From Geosiphon pyriformis (Eukaryota > Glomeromycota > Glomeromycetes > Archaeosporales > Geosiphonaceae), in contig JAAOMT010000392.1 in assembly GCA_016748015.1 (NCBI GenBank), positions 28,856 to 46,630 on the forward strand: a DNA stretch of 17,775 nt, given 5' to 3'. Position numbers and translations under genes: made by a program. Positions within the stretch are counted from its first letter, which is position 1. Each line of letters opens with the position of its first letter. Below the pieces are notes generated by a model, which ran no database searches, was not told where the DNA came from, and saw nothing but the letters and a program-made list of their open reading frames with translations. Shown here in pieces: positions 8,926 to 17,364 of the stretch.

Positions 8926-9469
8926 TTTGTTCATTGGCAGCTGCATTGCTAAGCAAAAATGGTGATTTATTTGCTTCAAATTCGAAAGGGAATATATCTG
9001 AAAGGTTGGCGTTTTTAGCAATTCTGGCTGGTGGGATTGTGGTAGGAGCATAGGAAGAGTTTTGTTGTTGTGCTGTAGCTCTACCTTCTGAGAGTGCAGT
9101 ATGGCAAAAATTCTGTACTTTAGGTATTGTAAGATAGCTAAGTTGAGTATGATAGTGATTGGGTCTTAGTTGAGCTGAATTTCAGGGAACCAATTGGTTG
9201 TTTGAATTGACTCTATTGTTGTTTATTTGGTATTGGTTTTGTGGTATAAACTGATTTTGCAGAATCAATCTTCGAGCAGGCACTTGATAATGTTGTGTAG
9301 GTGGTTGTTGGTATTGCTGTTGAATTGGCTGTGGAGTGGGCTGATAATAGTTACTTTGGTATTGGGGTCTTGATAGATAGTAAGTTGGTGGTGGTGGTTG
9401 ATAATAAGATTGCTGTAATGGAAGATAACAATGATTACTTCTATTTTGTTGGTCTCATTGTAGCTTTCT

Positions 9470-9511
9470 GCAATCTTTTTTCCAGTGGCCAGGGATTCCA
9501 CAGTAATGGCA
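9470..9511 (-). other. CCHC zinc knuckle of element B Gag
   Basis: Fourteen codons with the pattern C-x2-C-x4-H-x4-C (CHYCGIPGHWKKDC), the standard retroelement nucleocapsid knuckle that contacts RNA. All four ligands are intact. Confidence 0.9.
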
Positions 9512-10927
9512 ATTCTGAGGCTGGTTATTAGAAAGTGGTGCAAAGTTATTTTGATTTTATCTTTGGAGTGGTTGATATTTTTGGGGTTGCTGTTGTTGTT
9601 GTTGGTTGGTGAAGTAGTTTTCAACTTTCTTGGTTAATTGGTCAATCTTTTCTTCAGCTGCTAAGCTGGTTTCTCCAATAGCCAGATTAACAAGTTTGGT
9701 ATGGTTGGCTTCTTCCATGGCTATTTCATAGTTTTTTGTCTGTTGAATAGCAGTGGCTAAATCTTTTGGTGCATGTGGGTGAACTTTCTTGATAAGTTTG
9801 TCTTTTAGTCCAGCAATAAATTGATCCAAAATTTGTGCATTAGAGTAGTATTCATTGGTTTCTAATTGCCAAATCCTTCTAAGCAGTTTGTTGAATTTCC
9901 CAAGATAGGTCATAACTGATTCACTTGGTTCTTGCTTGATATTTCAGAACTGATTTCGAAGGGTGATAGAAGTGTTATTGTCAGTGAACTGTTCTAGAAA
10001 AGCAGTTTTGAATGCTTTCCAGTGTTCTGGTGGGGCTTTCAAGTTTTCAAACCATTCACCAGCTATTCCTTGTAAGAAATATGGAATTGCTTTTAACATT
10101 CTGGCAGTGTTCCAACCATTTGCATCTCCTGTTTTTGAGACTTTGTCAAGCCATTTTTGAGGACTGGTTTCATTGTCTTCTCCTGTAAACTCAGGAATTT
10201 TTGCAATATATGTGAAGGCTATTTCTTCTTCATTTTCTGAGTCTTCTGTTTCTTGTTCTGATTTGGTTTCTTCACTTTGATTTTTTGCTAAGTAGTCAAT
10301 AAGGTTTGTGCTGGTTAATATTGGTTCCTGTTGTTAAATAGGGCTTTTGGATAACTGAAAATCTTCTATTCTTGAAAACCGAATAAGTGGTGAGCTTGGT
10401 GTTTGTGGTTGAGCAAGTAAAACTGGAAATGGTGTAATTGAAAGTGGTAATTTAAAGCTGGTTTCTTGTTCTGGAGTTTGTAAATGTTTGGCAGTAGTTT
10501 TAGGTGTATTGGGGGTAGTTCTGAGTTTTTGTTTCCTTTTTCTTTTCCTTCTTCTGTTTCTGATTCAAAACCAAGAGAAAATTTCTGTTTTACTGGGTAA
10601 TTCTCTTTACAATACTGAATGATATTGAAGTTGAGTTCTTGGAAATATGTTTCAAGTATTTGACTGTTAAAATTCTGAGTGTTTAGACGAGAGTAATGTA
10701 CTAAGCTTTTATATAAGTTGTGTTTAACTTCTGAAATGTTGTAGTCTCCAAGAAGATAATTGTTAATGCAATTTTCAATGTACTGATAAAGTGTTTTCTT
10801 GAATGTTTCAATTCTGTCTGGAATGTTAAATCTCTGCTTGCAATGGGTGTAGATTGACTGATAATACTCTAGAGTTCTTAAATCTGTTTGGGTTGCCACT
10901 TTTGAAGTTGTTGTCACTATGTTATTT

Positions 10928-10943
10928 CCGTGGGAGAGCACCA
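10928..10943 (-). promoter_or_regulatory. Primer-binding site of element B
   Basis: On the - strand, two bases after the LTR terminus, is the 16-mer TGGTGCTCTCCCACGG. Its complement ends in GCACCA and can be read as the 3' end of a tRNA: CCA tail, discriminator A, acceptor strand GGAGAGC and T-stem strand beginning with the conserved C61. Position and TGG start are those of an LTR-retrotransposon PBS. The tRNA is not identified; the GCACCA end is seen in tRNA-Thr of some fungi, but this is a guess. Confidence 0.7.
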
Positions 10944-11350
10944 AATGTTACTGGAGGTTTTTGGTCTCTTCTTAGCTCTTGTAAGTTTATTGTAATACTG
11001 TTGATTCACGACTATGGGAAGTGTTTGAACCTCTGATAACTGAATTTATCTTCAAATTATCTCCTATAATTTGAACTGCTGGTCTTATAAGTGGAATGGC
11101 CAATTTTTTGTTAGTTACTTTATGTAGTTACATTGTAGTAAACGTCAACTCTTTCCCAGGAGTTGCTCATTTGGAAGCTTATTAAAAATGTGTAGTTACT
11201 TTGCTGTGAAAGTCAATTCTTCTACAGGAATTTCGTCTGTAGGCTACCCTAATGATTATAATACAAAAAATAAAAAAAAAGTAAAAGAAATACAAAAGAA
11301 ATAGAATTCTGTTAAGAGAAACGTTTTCTATCCAGGCCTGCAGTCACTAA

Positions 11351-11388
11351 CAGTTTACTGAAATTGGTAGCTAACCAATTTCAAACTG
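11351..11388. other. Stem-loop in element B leader (right LTR)
   Basis: CAGTTT and AAACTG, then GAAATTGG and CCAATTTC, form a 14-bp stem with a 3-base bulge and a 7-base loop (TAGCTAA). It lies about 160-195 bp downstream of the TATA box, so it should be in the transcript leader. In the left LTR (2515-2552) the CC of the second arm has become TT, which weakens the stem. A role in RNA packaging or dimerisation is possible but unproven. Confidence 0.5.
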
Positions 11389-11538
11389 TTTTAGTAGGAA
11401 TTGGTTAATTTCAAAAGAGAAATAATTAAGAATTTGATTTTTCAAATTATTTGATATTTATTTTGTTTTTGTGTGTAAAGAATAATTCTAATTGTTAAAT
11501 CTGAAGTAAGATACATTTTTTCAAAGAGAGAAGCTTTT

Positions 11539-11546
11539 CTTTTATA
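11539..11546 (-). promoter_or_regulatory. TATA box of element B promoter (right, 5' LTR)
   Basis: TATAAAAG on the - strand, about 50 bp downstream of the tandem array and about 595 bp before the end of the LTR. It is the likely core promoter for element B's genomic RNA. Confidence 0.55.
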
Positions 11547-11596
11547 CAATTTGTTGTAACACTATTCTATGAACTTGAACTTTGCTTTCTTCTACA

Positions 11597-11718
11597 ATTT
11601 TGCTAAACTCAAGATACATTTTGGCAAACTACAAGTTATTTCTGCGAACTATTAGATATTTTGGTGAACTATCAATTATTTTGGTGAATTTTTACAAATT
11701 TCGGCAAACTTTTGAATG
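11597..11718 (-). repeat. Six-unit 20-bp tandem array in element B right LTR
   Basis: The same array as at 2761-2882, offset by 8836 bp. Cores here are TTTGCTAAA, TTTGGCAAA, TTCTGCGAA, TTTGGTGAA (twice) and TTCGGCAAA. All keep TTYNNNRAA although several bases differ between the LTRs, almost always by transitions. Confidence 0.8.
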
Positions 11719-11924
11719 TTACATATTTTGGAGTATTGCATAATTGATCATCACAATTAGGTTACATCTGTGTTATGTAAAAATTGGGTTATTAATTAAA
11801 TGATAATTTCAGACATTTTGCTAATGTAATAAGTGATAATTTGAAATGATAATATTGCTAATTAATGATAAAATTATAAAGATAATTTCATGCTAAATAA
11901 TATCTCTAATTTTGTCTGGTAACA

Positions 11925-11928
11925 ATGA
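11925..11928. repeat. Target-site duplication of element B, right copy (ATGA)
   Basis: Matches 2106-2109 and follows the right LTR terminus GGTAACA. Four to six bp is usual for Ty3/gypsy integrases. Confidence 0.85.
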
Positions 11929-12635
11929 TCTACACAATCTCTAAAGAAGACAAACCAATCAGCAACTGCAAAATGGAATCAGAATTATTATTCAATTTCA
12001 ATTCAAACTCTAATAACAATGACAAAAATAATGGTTTCAGTTCAGTCCAAAATGACAACACTAATAACAACAATTCGAACTCCAATTTAAATCCAGAACA
12101 ATACATCACACTCTCTAATCTTTCTAAGGAGTAGAAACTAAAATAATTTAATAATAATAATAAAGGTATTATGCCAAAACATGCACATAATATTAATGCA
12201 GAGTTTGATTTAAGATATCTAAGAAAAAATGCCATCAAATTAGAACTACATTTGTGCACATGTATTGATTTAAAAATAGCACTGGAAATTTTAGCAACAA
12301 TAATGGTTCAACTAGCATTTAGGAGTAGTTTAATGAAAAAAAGAATCAACATTAAAGGAAGAATAATTGATGCAGGATATATAGAAAATATCATTGCAAT
12401 GTTACAAAATGACTCAGAAAAAGAATATATTATTGAACCAAATAAAAAAATAGTACAGACAATATTTCTTTTTTTGGTTAAAATAGCTCAATTAGTATCA
12501 GTAGAAAAAAGAGAAAAATTAGAGATGACAGCAAGAGAGATAAGTAGATTCGGATTTATGAATAGAATAAACATATCAGTTAACATGGCAGAAAAAGAAG
12601 TTATTAACAAGAGAGAAATTATTTCCACCTGTTAA
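11925..12635 (+). pseudogene. Asn/Ser-rich linker and dUTPase of element A (defective)
   Basis: Continues the frame of 2106. A low-complexity Asn/Ser linker (about 11985-12105) leads to the dUTPase. Motif 1 is EFDLRYL (near 12204), motif 2 RSSLMKK (near 12325), motif 3 GRIIDAGYIENI (near 12358-12393), motif 4 KKIVQTIF and motif 5 a worn SRFGFMNR (near 12543-12566). Compared with the usual motifs, Gly is often Arg or Glu and Ala is Val or Thr, as C:G to T:A changes would give. Stops at KE-stop-KLK-stop-F break the lead-in. Unlike element B, motifs 4 and 5 are in one frame here. The TAA at 12633-12635 is probably a former CAA, since the frame carries on. Confidence 0.85.
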
Positions 12636-13025
12636 TCAATTTCTATTCTGCCATATGACCAGTATATGTTAGCTATAAAAAAAAAAGTAAAGAATCAAGG
12701 CCAAATTTTTGAAGTAAAAATCACAATTTGTGAATCAGGAAAGATTGGACTTACCAATTTTTACATACTAGCTAAAAGCCTGAAACACATAAAAATTCTC
12801 ATTTACAACACAACTAAAAAAGTTATCAAAATACCAAAAAAAACCATCATCAGATATATAAGCACAGAAGTTAAGAATCAACTACCAAGTATTATCTCAG
12901 ATTTTCTACAACTTTGTGAATATATAAATATCACATTACAAACAATATACAGACAAAAAAAATATTATTTGCTCCAATCAGAACAATTGGAACAAATGAA
13001 CTTGGAAAACTTAGATCCACTCTAA
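12636..13025 (+). pseudogene. Connector domain of element A between dUTPase and RT
   Basis: Same frame as the dUTPase, with an open stretch at 12666-13025 (119 codons). It holds YMLAIKKKVKNQGQIFEV, ICESGKIGLTNFYILAK and LIYNTTKKVIKIPKKTIIRY, a beta-rich pattern that matches the placing of the connector in element B. It ends with YLLQSEQLEQMNLENL, then two stops at 13023-13028 (probably Gln and another residue in the intact form). Function unknown. Confidence 0.6.
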
Positions 13026-13919
13026 TAGATACAACTCAAAATATTACTTAACAATTTTATTGATATTTTTGCCAGTAAAAATAAATTTTGCCAAACTGAT
13101 ATTATCTAGCATTAGATTAAAACTGGAAATACAATGCCAATTAAACAGAAAGCATACTGAGTGCCACCAGTCAGCCATAAAATCATCCAACAAGAAATTA
13201 ACAGAATATTAGACAATGGATTAATTCAATCATTAATAAGTCCATGATTATCACTAGTGGTACTAATCCATAAAAAAAATGGGAAAATCCACTTTTGTGT
13301 AGATTATAAAAAACTTAATAGTATAACTTATGGAGACAACTACCTCACTTTATGAATCCAAAAATTATTTGATGCTTTTGGAAGAAAAAAATAGTTCTCA
13401 ACATTGGTTCTAAATAGTGATTACTGGCAAATAACCATAAATTCAGCCAACAAAGAAAAAACTGTGTTCACTACTAGAGAAAAAAATTTTGAATTTGAAG
13501 TCATGCCATTTGGCTTAACCAATATGCCAGCCATATTTCAATAATTTATAGAAATTGTTTATACCAGACTGCTATGGAAATCAGTAGTTGTATATTTGGA
13601 TAACACCAATGTGTTTTTAAGAACATTCAATAATTATTTGCATTATCTTTAGCAAGTGTTCAAGAGATTAAGAAAAGCAGGATTGAAACTGAATGCAACC
13701 AAGTGCTTTTTTGGCAAAACAGAATTAAAATTTCTAGAACATGTCATGAGTAAAAATGGTATCAAAACAGATCCAGATAAAATCGAGATAGTAAAAAACT
13801 TTCCAGTACCAACAAACTTGATGGAACTATGAACATTCTTGGAATTTACTGGATATTATCACCACTTTATCTAGAACTTCTCAAAAATAGCTCAATTATT
13901 TTACCAGCTTTAAGCCAAA
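13026..13919 (+). pseudogene. pol: Reverse transcriptase of element A (defective)
   Basis: Frame continuous with the dUTPase. RT features in order: MPIKQKAY-stop-VPP, LIQSLISP-stop-LS, HFCVDYKKLN, FSTLVLNSDYWQI (motif A, with the usual Asp of LDL replaced by Val), VMPFGLTNMPAIFQ (motif B) and VVYLDNTN (motif C at 13593-13604). As in element B the second Asp of YxDD is Asn. There are no indels, but stops are frequent: TGA at Trp or Arg positions (SP-stop, TL-stop-IQ, EL-stop-TFL), TAG for Trp at KK-stop-FST, and several TAA/TAG. Confidence 0.88.
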
Positions 13920-14375
13920 AATGTGAAATATGAATGGACTAAAGAACAACAAAAAGCTTTTGACACTTTAAGAAAAAAGTTCATCTAAGCACTAATATTG
14001 ATTTATCCAGATCACAACAAGCCATTCATCATTACCACCAATACATCAGGTTAAACATTGGGAGCAGTATTATCACAGAGAAGACCAGATGAAAAAAAAC
14101 ACCCAATAGTATATACCAGCCAAAGCTTAAGTCCAGCCAAAAAGAACTACAGAACATCAGCACTAGAACACTTAGCTATTTATTGAACAGTCATAAAATG
14201 AAAGGAATACTTAAGCCAAAAATTTGATATTTACACTGATCACAAAGGATTGACATCAATCCAAAAGCAAAAATTTGGAGATAATTGTCATGCCAGATAG
14301 AAAATAAAACTTTTATTATTTAAATATACAGTATACTATAAAAAGGAAAAAAAAATGGAAACATTGACAGTTTGT
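13920..14375 (+). pseudogene. pol: RNase H domain of element A (defective)
   Basis: Same frame as RT: WTKEQQKAFDTL, then ITTNTSG-stop-TLGAVLSQ, YRTSALEHLAIY-stop-TVIK-stop-KEYL and DIYTDHKGLTSIQ. The first catalytic Asp (TDAS in the usual form) is Asn, while the Glu and second Asp are present. The domain end, reading GNIDSLLQ after the shift, matches the NVDCLSRM boundary of element B. The frame moves by one base in an A9 run at about 14347-14355. Confidence 0.82.
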
Positions 14376-15783
14376 TGCAAATAAAACAAATCTAAGAACA
14401 TTTCAACCCAAAAATATAACAAAAGATGAATATACAAAAATATCAACAACTCCAATACTATATTAATACCCAACAGTTCAAGGAGAAATTATCTTCAAAG
14501 AAATGAAACAACATAAAACAAAAATCCAAATATTTTATTATTTACCAAAATATATTATATCAGAAAAACAGAAAAAATCCAGATCAACCACTCAGAGTAA
14601 TTACAGAACCAGAGAAAGAAACAATATTATACAATATGCACTCAAATCTGACAGTAGAACATTTTCATAAAAAAACAATCATGGAAAGAACCAGAAAAAG
14701 ATATTATTGGTCATCAATATATCCAGACATTATTTAATATGTTTAAAATTGTAATGCTTGTCAGAAAAAAGGAGAAACAAAATCTAGTGAATCACTAAGA
14801 CTAATTAAAGTAGAACAATTATTTAATAGAATTGAAATTAATTTAGTCAGATCATTAACAATAACCAGCAAATGTAATTATTATATAGCAGTGGCTATGG
14901 ATTTTTTTACAAAATGGCCAGAAACAAAAATAATTCAAAAAGCAGATGCAAAATTTGTAGCCAAATTTGTTTACCAAGATTTAATTTATCGACATAAATG
15001 TCCAAAAAAATTGTTATCAGATTAAGAAATGCACTTTATAAACAAAATATTAGCAGAATTAAGCCAAAAATTTAAAATCAAGAGACCATTATTATTACCA
15101 TATTATCCATAAACAAATGATTTAGTTGAAAGGTTTAACAGAACATTGTGTGCAGCAATTACTAAAATTAGCTAAAAAAACCAAGATAAATAGGATTTGT
15201 TTATATCATTAGTACTATTTGCTTATTAGACAATAAAACAAGATACCACACAAGCAACACCATTTGAACTTGTTTATAATAGAACAGCAACATTACCAAT
15301 TGAAATAGACATTAACACATATTCAATAAAACCAATAACAGAAGCCAATTTCCAAAAAACATTGCTAAAAAGAACATACAAATTAATAGAAACATTAGAA
15401 AACAAAAGACAAAAAGCAGCTAATAATATTCAAAAGTCACAAAAAAACAAAAAAAATGACATAATAACTAATTATCAAACAAACCAGTTAAATTCAGAAT
15501 TGAAAACAAAGTATTCTTACATCATACCAAAGCAGAAAAACAATGGAGTAAAAAATTTGATCTCAAATGGGACAGACCATTTTACATAAAAAAAATTTTA
15601 AAAAATAAAGCTTATAAATTAAGATAAAACAACAAAATTTTAGCCAAAACAGTACATAGTAATTAACTGAAATCATATTATAATATAGTATCATTATCAA
15701 CCAGTAATATTTCACAACTAAAAGTACAACAAATACTAATCCAACCAAATAAGATTTCATAAGATTTAGAACCAATTATAATC
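14376..15783 (+). pseudogene. pol: Integrase of element A (defective)
   Basis: From 14357 the frame holds to about 15450. H-x-H (NMHSNLTVEHFH, about 14636-14671) and CNAC (about 14752-14763) make the zinc-binding end. The DDE core shows AVAMDFFTKWPE (about 14890-14925), LLSD-stop-EMHF (about 15013) and TNDLVERFNRTL (about 15115-15150). A shift between about 15450 and 15486 leads to the C-terminal part, FRIENKVFLHHTKAEKQW to LAKTVHSN-stop-LKSYYN (ending near 15685), then a tail EPIIIIDLN like EPIVVIEQ of element B. Stops include TAA for the residue after SD and TAG in the Trp/Gln positions. No chromodomain recognised. Confidence 0.85.
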
Positions 15784-15831
15784 ATTGATTTGAATGTGTC
15801 AAATTAATTGACTAAAAAAGTATATAAAAAC

Positions 15832-16587
15832 ATGGTATCTGTAACAAAAACAACAAAAAAAATAAAAATACTGGATCATATTTACACCTTAGCTCAACAA
15901 TTATTTCAGGTCTTAAATCAACAATAGTTAAACATGGAAATTGTCATTAGCCACTAAACAATCTGCTATTGGAACATCAAAAAAGATAGAAAAGCAAAAA
16001 ATACACTATATCAGTAACTACAGGACCAAATAAAACACTAGTTGGATAAAATAATAGAAAAAATAAAAAACACTTTTGGGAAAATACCTATCATGGTTCT
16101 AACAGAAGAGCTGTTAAAAGAATATTAGAAACAGTGGATAAAACAACTTTCAATATCATACTGCTACTATTAGTTGAGACAGAAGTTGGATATTTAGAGG
16201 TTATATCTTAATAAAGCCAAAAGAATATTTAATCAAGAGATAATTTGGAACATCAATGACATTATTGAAAAGAAAACAAATTTAACACTACACATTAGAA
16301 CAATCTATTAATTATACATAATATTTCAAAACTACTCAGAAATATTGCTACACCCTAACATAAAAACAATAACTATTAACCAATGGAAAAGAATGAACAA
16401 CTCGTAAATTGAAAATATAAAAACCAGAGTTGAACAAACAGTACTAGAAAGAAAAGTCATAGAACTAATTCAAGATGAAAATTTCAATGGAGCTCAATAT
16501 TAAAAAAAAAAAATATTATTACTCATAGAAAAAACATACAAGAAAATAGTAAAAAAACAAATAGACCAATAGGAGAATAATAGTTAA
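15832..16587 (+). pseudogene. Third ORF of element A, unknown function, 251 codons with 11 in-frame stops
   Basis: Starting at ATG 15832, one frame can be read without any indel to the TAA at 16585-16587, through eleven stops that are all TAG (six) or TAA (five), never TGA. All four TGG codons in the frame are intact. The pattern is helical and basic: DHIYTLAQQLFQ, EIVISH, LDKIIEKIKNTFGKIPI, KAKRIFNQEIIWNINDIIEK, VLERKVIELI. No membrane segment, signal peptide or Cys cluster is seen. Comparison with the fragment at 17365-17775 shows Gln or Trp at the first four stop positions. It ends at the LTR boundary, as the third ORF of element B ends within its LTR. I recognise no family. Confidence 0.7.
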
Positions 16588-16598
16588 ACATGTGAGCA

Positions 16599-16721
16599 CA
16601 TTGCTTAACAATATAGAGCATTGTTAAGAATTACAACACATTGCTTAGTAATATGAAGCAATATTAAGAAATTATGAGACATTGCTTGAAAAGTTATAGC
16701 ACATTGTTTGGGAATGTGAAC
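16599..16721 (+). repeat. Six-unit ~20-bp tandem array in element A LTR
   Basis: Units begin at 16599, 16619, 16639, 16659, 16680 and 16702, each starting CATTG or CAATA, with lengths 20, 20, 20, 21, 22 and 20. The consensus is near CATTGCTTARNAATATGAG. The first unit contains the interrupted palindrome ATTG-CTTAA-CAAT. The array ends 23 bp before a TATA box. The motif differs from that of element B, but unit number, length and place are the same. Confidence 0.75.
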
Positions 16722-16744
16722 AATCTTGTAGAACTCAAATTATG

Positions 16745-16753
16745 TATATATAG
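16745..16753 (+). promoter_or_regulatory. TATA box in element A LTR
   Basis: TATATATAG, 23 bp downstream of the tandem array, in the sense of element A. This is the expected place for a core promoter in the LTR. Confidence 0.5.
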
Positions 16754-16884
16754 TAAGAGAAATAAATGCAGAAAAGACAAAATTAATACCAAAATATCTC
16801 TATTAAAACATCTTAATTAGAATCATTAATATTAATAAATAATTATTCACTATCTAAATCTTTCTCCCCACTATCTATACTTTA

Positions 16885-16946
16885 TGTTAATAGTATCTGA
16901 TACTTAATTATACTGGAACAATAGCTTTTGATTATGGCTATTAACA
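16885..16946. other. 62-bp foldback at the end of the probable LTR
   Basis: TGTTAATAG at 16885 and CTATTAACA at 16938 are perfect 9-bp inverted repeats. The right arm may be the LTR terminus. No flanking duplication is visible, so a small inserted element is not supported. Confidence 0.4.
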
Positions 16947-16971
16947 GATACTAATATAAATTGTCTTGGCT

Positions 16972-17035
16972 TATTTTTTTATTTTTTTATTTTTTTATTT
17001 TTTTATTTCTTTTCTTTTTTTTCTTTTGTTTTATT
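16972..17035. repeat. T-rich microsatellite, about four (ATTTTTTT) units then an impure T/C run
   Basis: Four near-perfect 8-base units from 16972 to about 17008, followed by TTTCTTTTC and more T-rich DNA. It lies just outside the probable LTR of element A. Confidence 0.9.
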
Positions 17036-17364
17036 TACTAATTGATTAAAGATTAAATGCACGGAGTTATTGATATCAAAATAATTAGTAAAAGACCCAG
17101 GAATAAGAATAGAACACTTAAAGATTGAAAATAGCTTATTAGAAAGATTACTGGCCATTATGCTAAGAAAAAAATTTGATAGAATTACAATTCTGGGAAG
17201 TAATGAATAAAACTACACTTAAATTTCTGTTTATTATACAAAAAACTCAATCAAAATCTTTAAACAACCAAAATCTTCAGATATTACCAACCTAATTTAG
17301 CTATTAAGCACCAAGTTATGGGTTTGTTATTTGATTTAAAATTCCAAATAATTATTTATAATAC
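17036..17364. other. AT-rich stretch with no recognisable feature
   Basis: Between the microsatellite and the fragment of element C. I read all three + frames and the - strand and found no motif I know. It may be further worn element DNA or spacer. Confidence 0.4.

Larger units (their letters stand above)
9000..10944 (-). pseudogene. gag: gag of element B (defective): N-terminal region, capsid-like core, zinc knuckle
   Basis: Gag should form the particle and bind the genomic RNA. Reading starts right after the LTR. A first open stretch of 192 codons (10944-10366) has no Met codon; an ATA at 10920-10918 may be a lost ATG. A frame change near 10530, in an A-rich run, leads into the core, which then shares one frame with protease. 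The core has the usual retrotransposon Gag Trp pattern (GEWFENL, KWLDK, RIWQLE) around 10160-9560, a Gln-rich run, then a CCHC knuckle at 9511-9470 (C-x2-C-x4-H-x4-C). The tail is rich in Gln, Tyr and Pro. In-frame stops include TAA near 10335, TGA before NIKQEP and TAA at 9559-9557. There is no frameshift between gag and protease. Confidence 0.85.
2110..11924 (-). mobile_element. Element B: complete but defective Ty3/gypsy-type LTR retrotransposon nested in element A
   Basis: A full-length element of about 9.8 kb on the - strand. Two direct LTRs of 980 and 979 bp flank it, each TGTTAC...GTAACA, with a PBS beside the right LTR and a PPT beside the left LTR. Reading from 10944 downward the parts are gag, protease, zinc module, dUTPase, connector, RT, RNase H, integrase and a third ORF. 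The gag-to-dUTPase part keeps one frame from about 10545 to about 7250. Frame changes occur near 10530, 7250, 5340 and 4260, and there are many in-frame stops, so it cannot make full Gag-Pol. It lies in opposite orientation inside A's pol with an ATGA target duplication. The LTRs differ by about 6%. Confidence 0.95.
10946..11924 (-). repeat. Element B 5' LTR (right copy)
   Basis: 979 bp and the promoter-side LTR of element B, since coding runs leftwards. It has the same landmarks as the left copy: six-unit array at 11597-11718, TATA-like TATAAAAG at 11546-11539 and an intact stem-loop at 11351-11388. It ends at 10946, and a tRNA-like primer-binding site follows after two bases. Confidence 0.93.
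1..16946 (+). mobile_element. Element A: older Ty3/gypsy-type LTR retrotransposon, 5' end outside the window, interrupted by element B
   Basis: A decayed element on the + strand occupies 1-2109 and 11925-16946. Its parts run in the order gag end, protease, cysteine-rich zinc module, dUTPase, connector, reverse transcriptase, RNase H, integrase, third ORF and probable 3' LTR. RT before integrase is the Ty3/gypsy order. The 5' LTR and gag start lie upstream of the window. The coding frame holds from 888 to 2109 and, after removal of element B, on from 11929 to about 14350 without an indel, despite about 35 stops. Later frame changes lie in an A-run near 14350 and near 15450-15486. Protein similarity to element B is moderate in RT, roughly half of residues by eye, so A and B are different families of one lineage. 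Confidence 0.9.
16582..16946 (+). repeat. Probable 3' LTR of element A
   Basis: A purine-rich stretch (AGGAGAATAA, 16571-16580) is followed by an LTR-like block: GTTAAACATGTG, a six-unit array, a TATA box at 16745, and an end CTATTAACA at 16938-16946. The layout copies the LTR of element B. The 5' LTR is outside the window, so both borders are uncertain, the start by several bases and the end more so. Confidence 0.5.

Noticed and set aside
11930-12259. A Leu-rich open frame on the - strand
   Set aside because: It is the antisense of the Asn/Ser-rich linker and dUTPase start of element A. The Leu runs come from complementing Asn-rich codons.
15563-15775. Hydrophobic open frames on the - strand at 15563-15775 and 17369-17572
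   Set aside because: Both are antisense of the integrase end and are similar to each other only because A and C are homologous there. Hydrophobicity follows from complementing Asn/Lys/Gln-rich codons.
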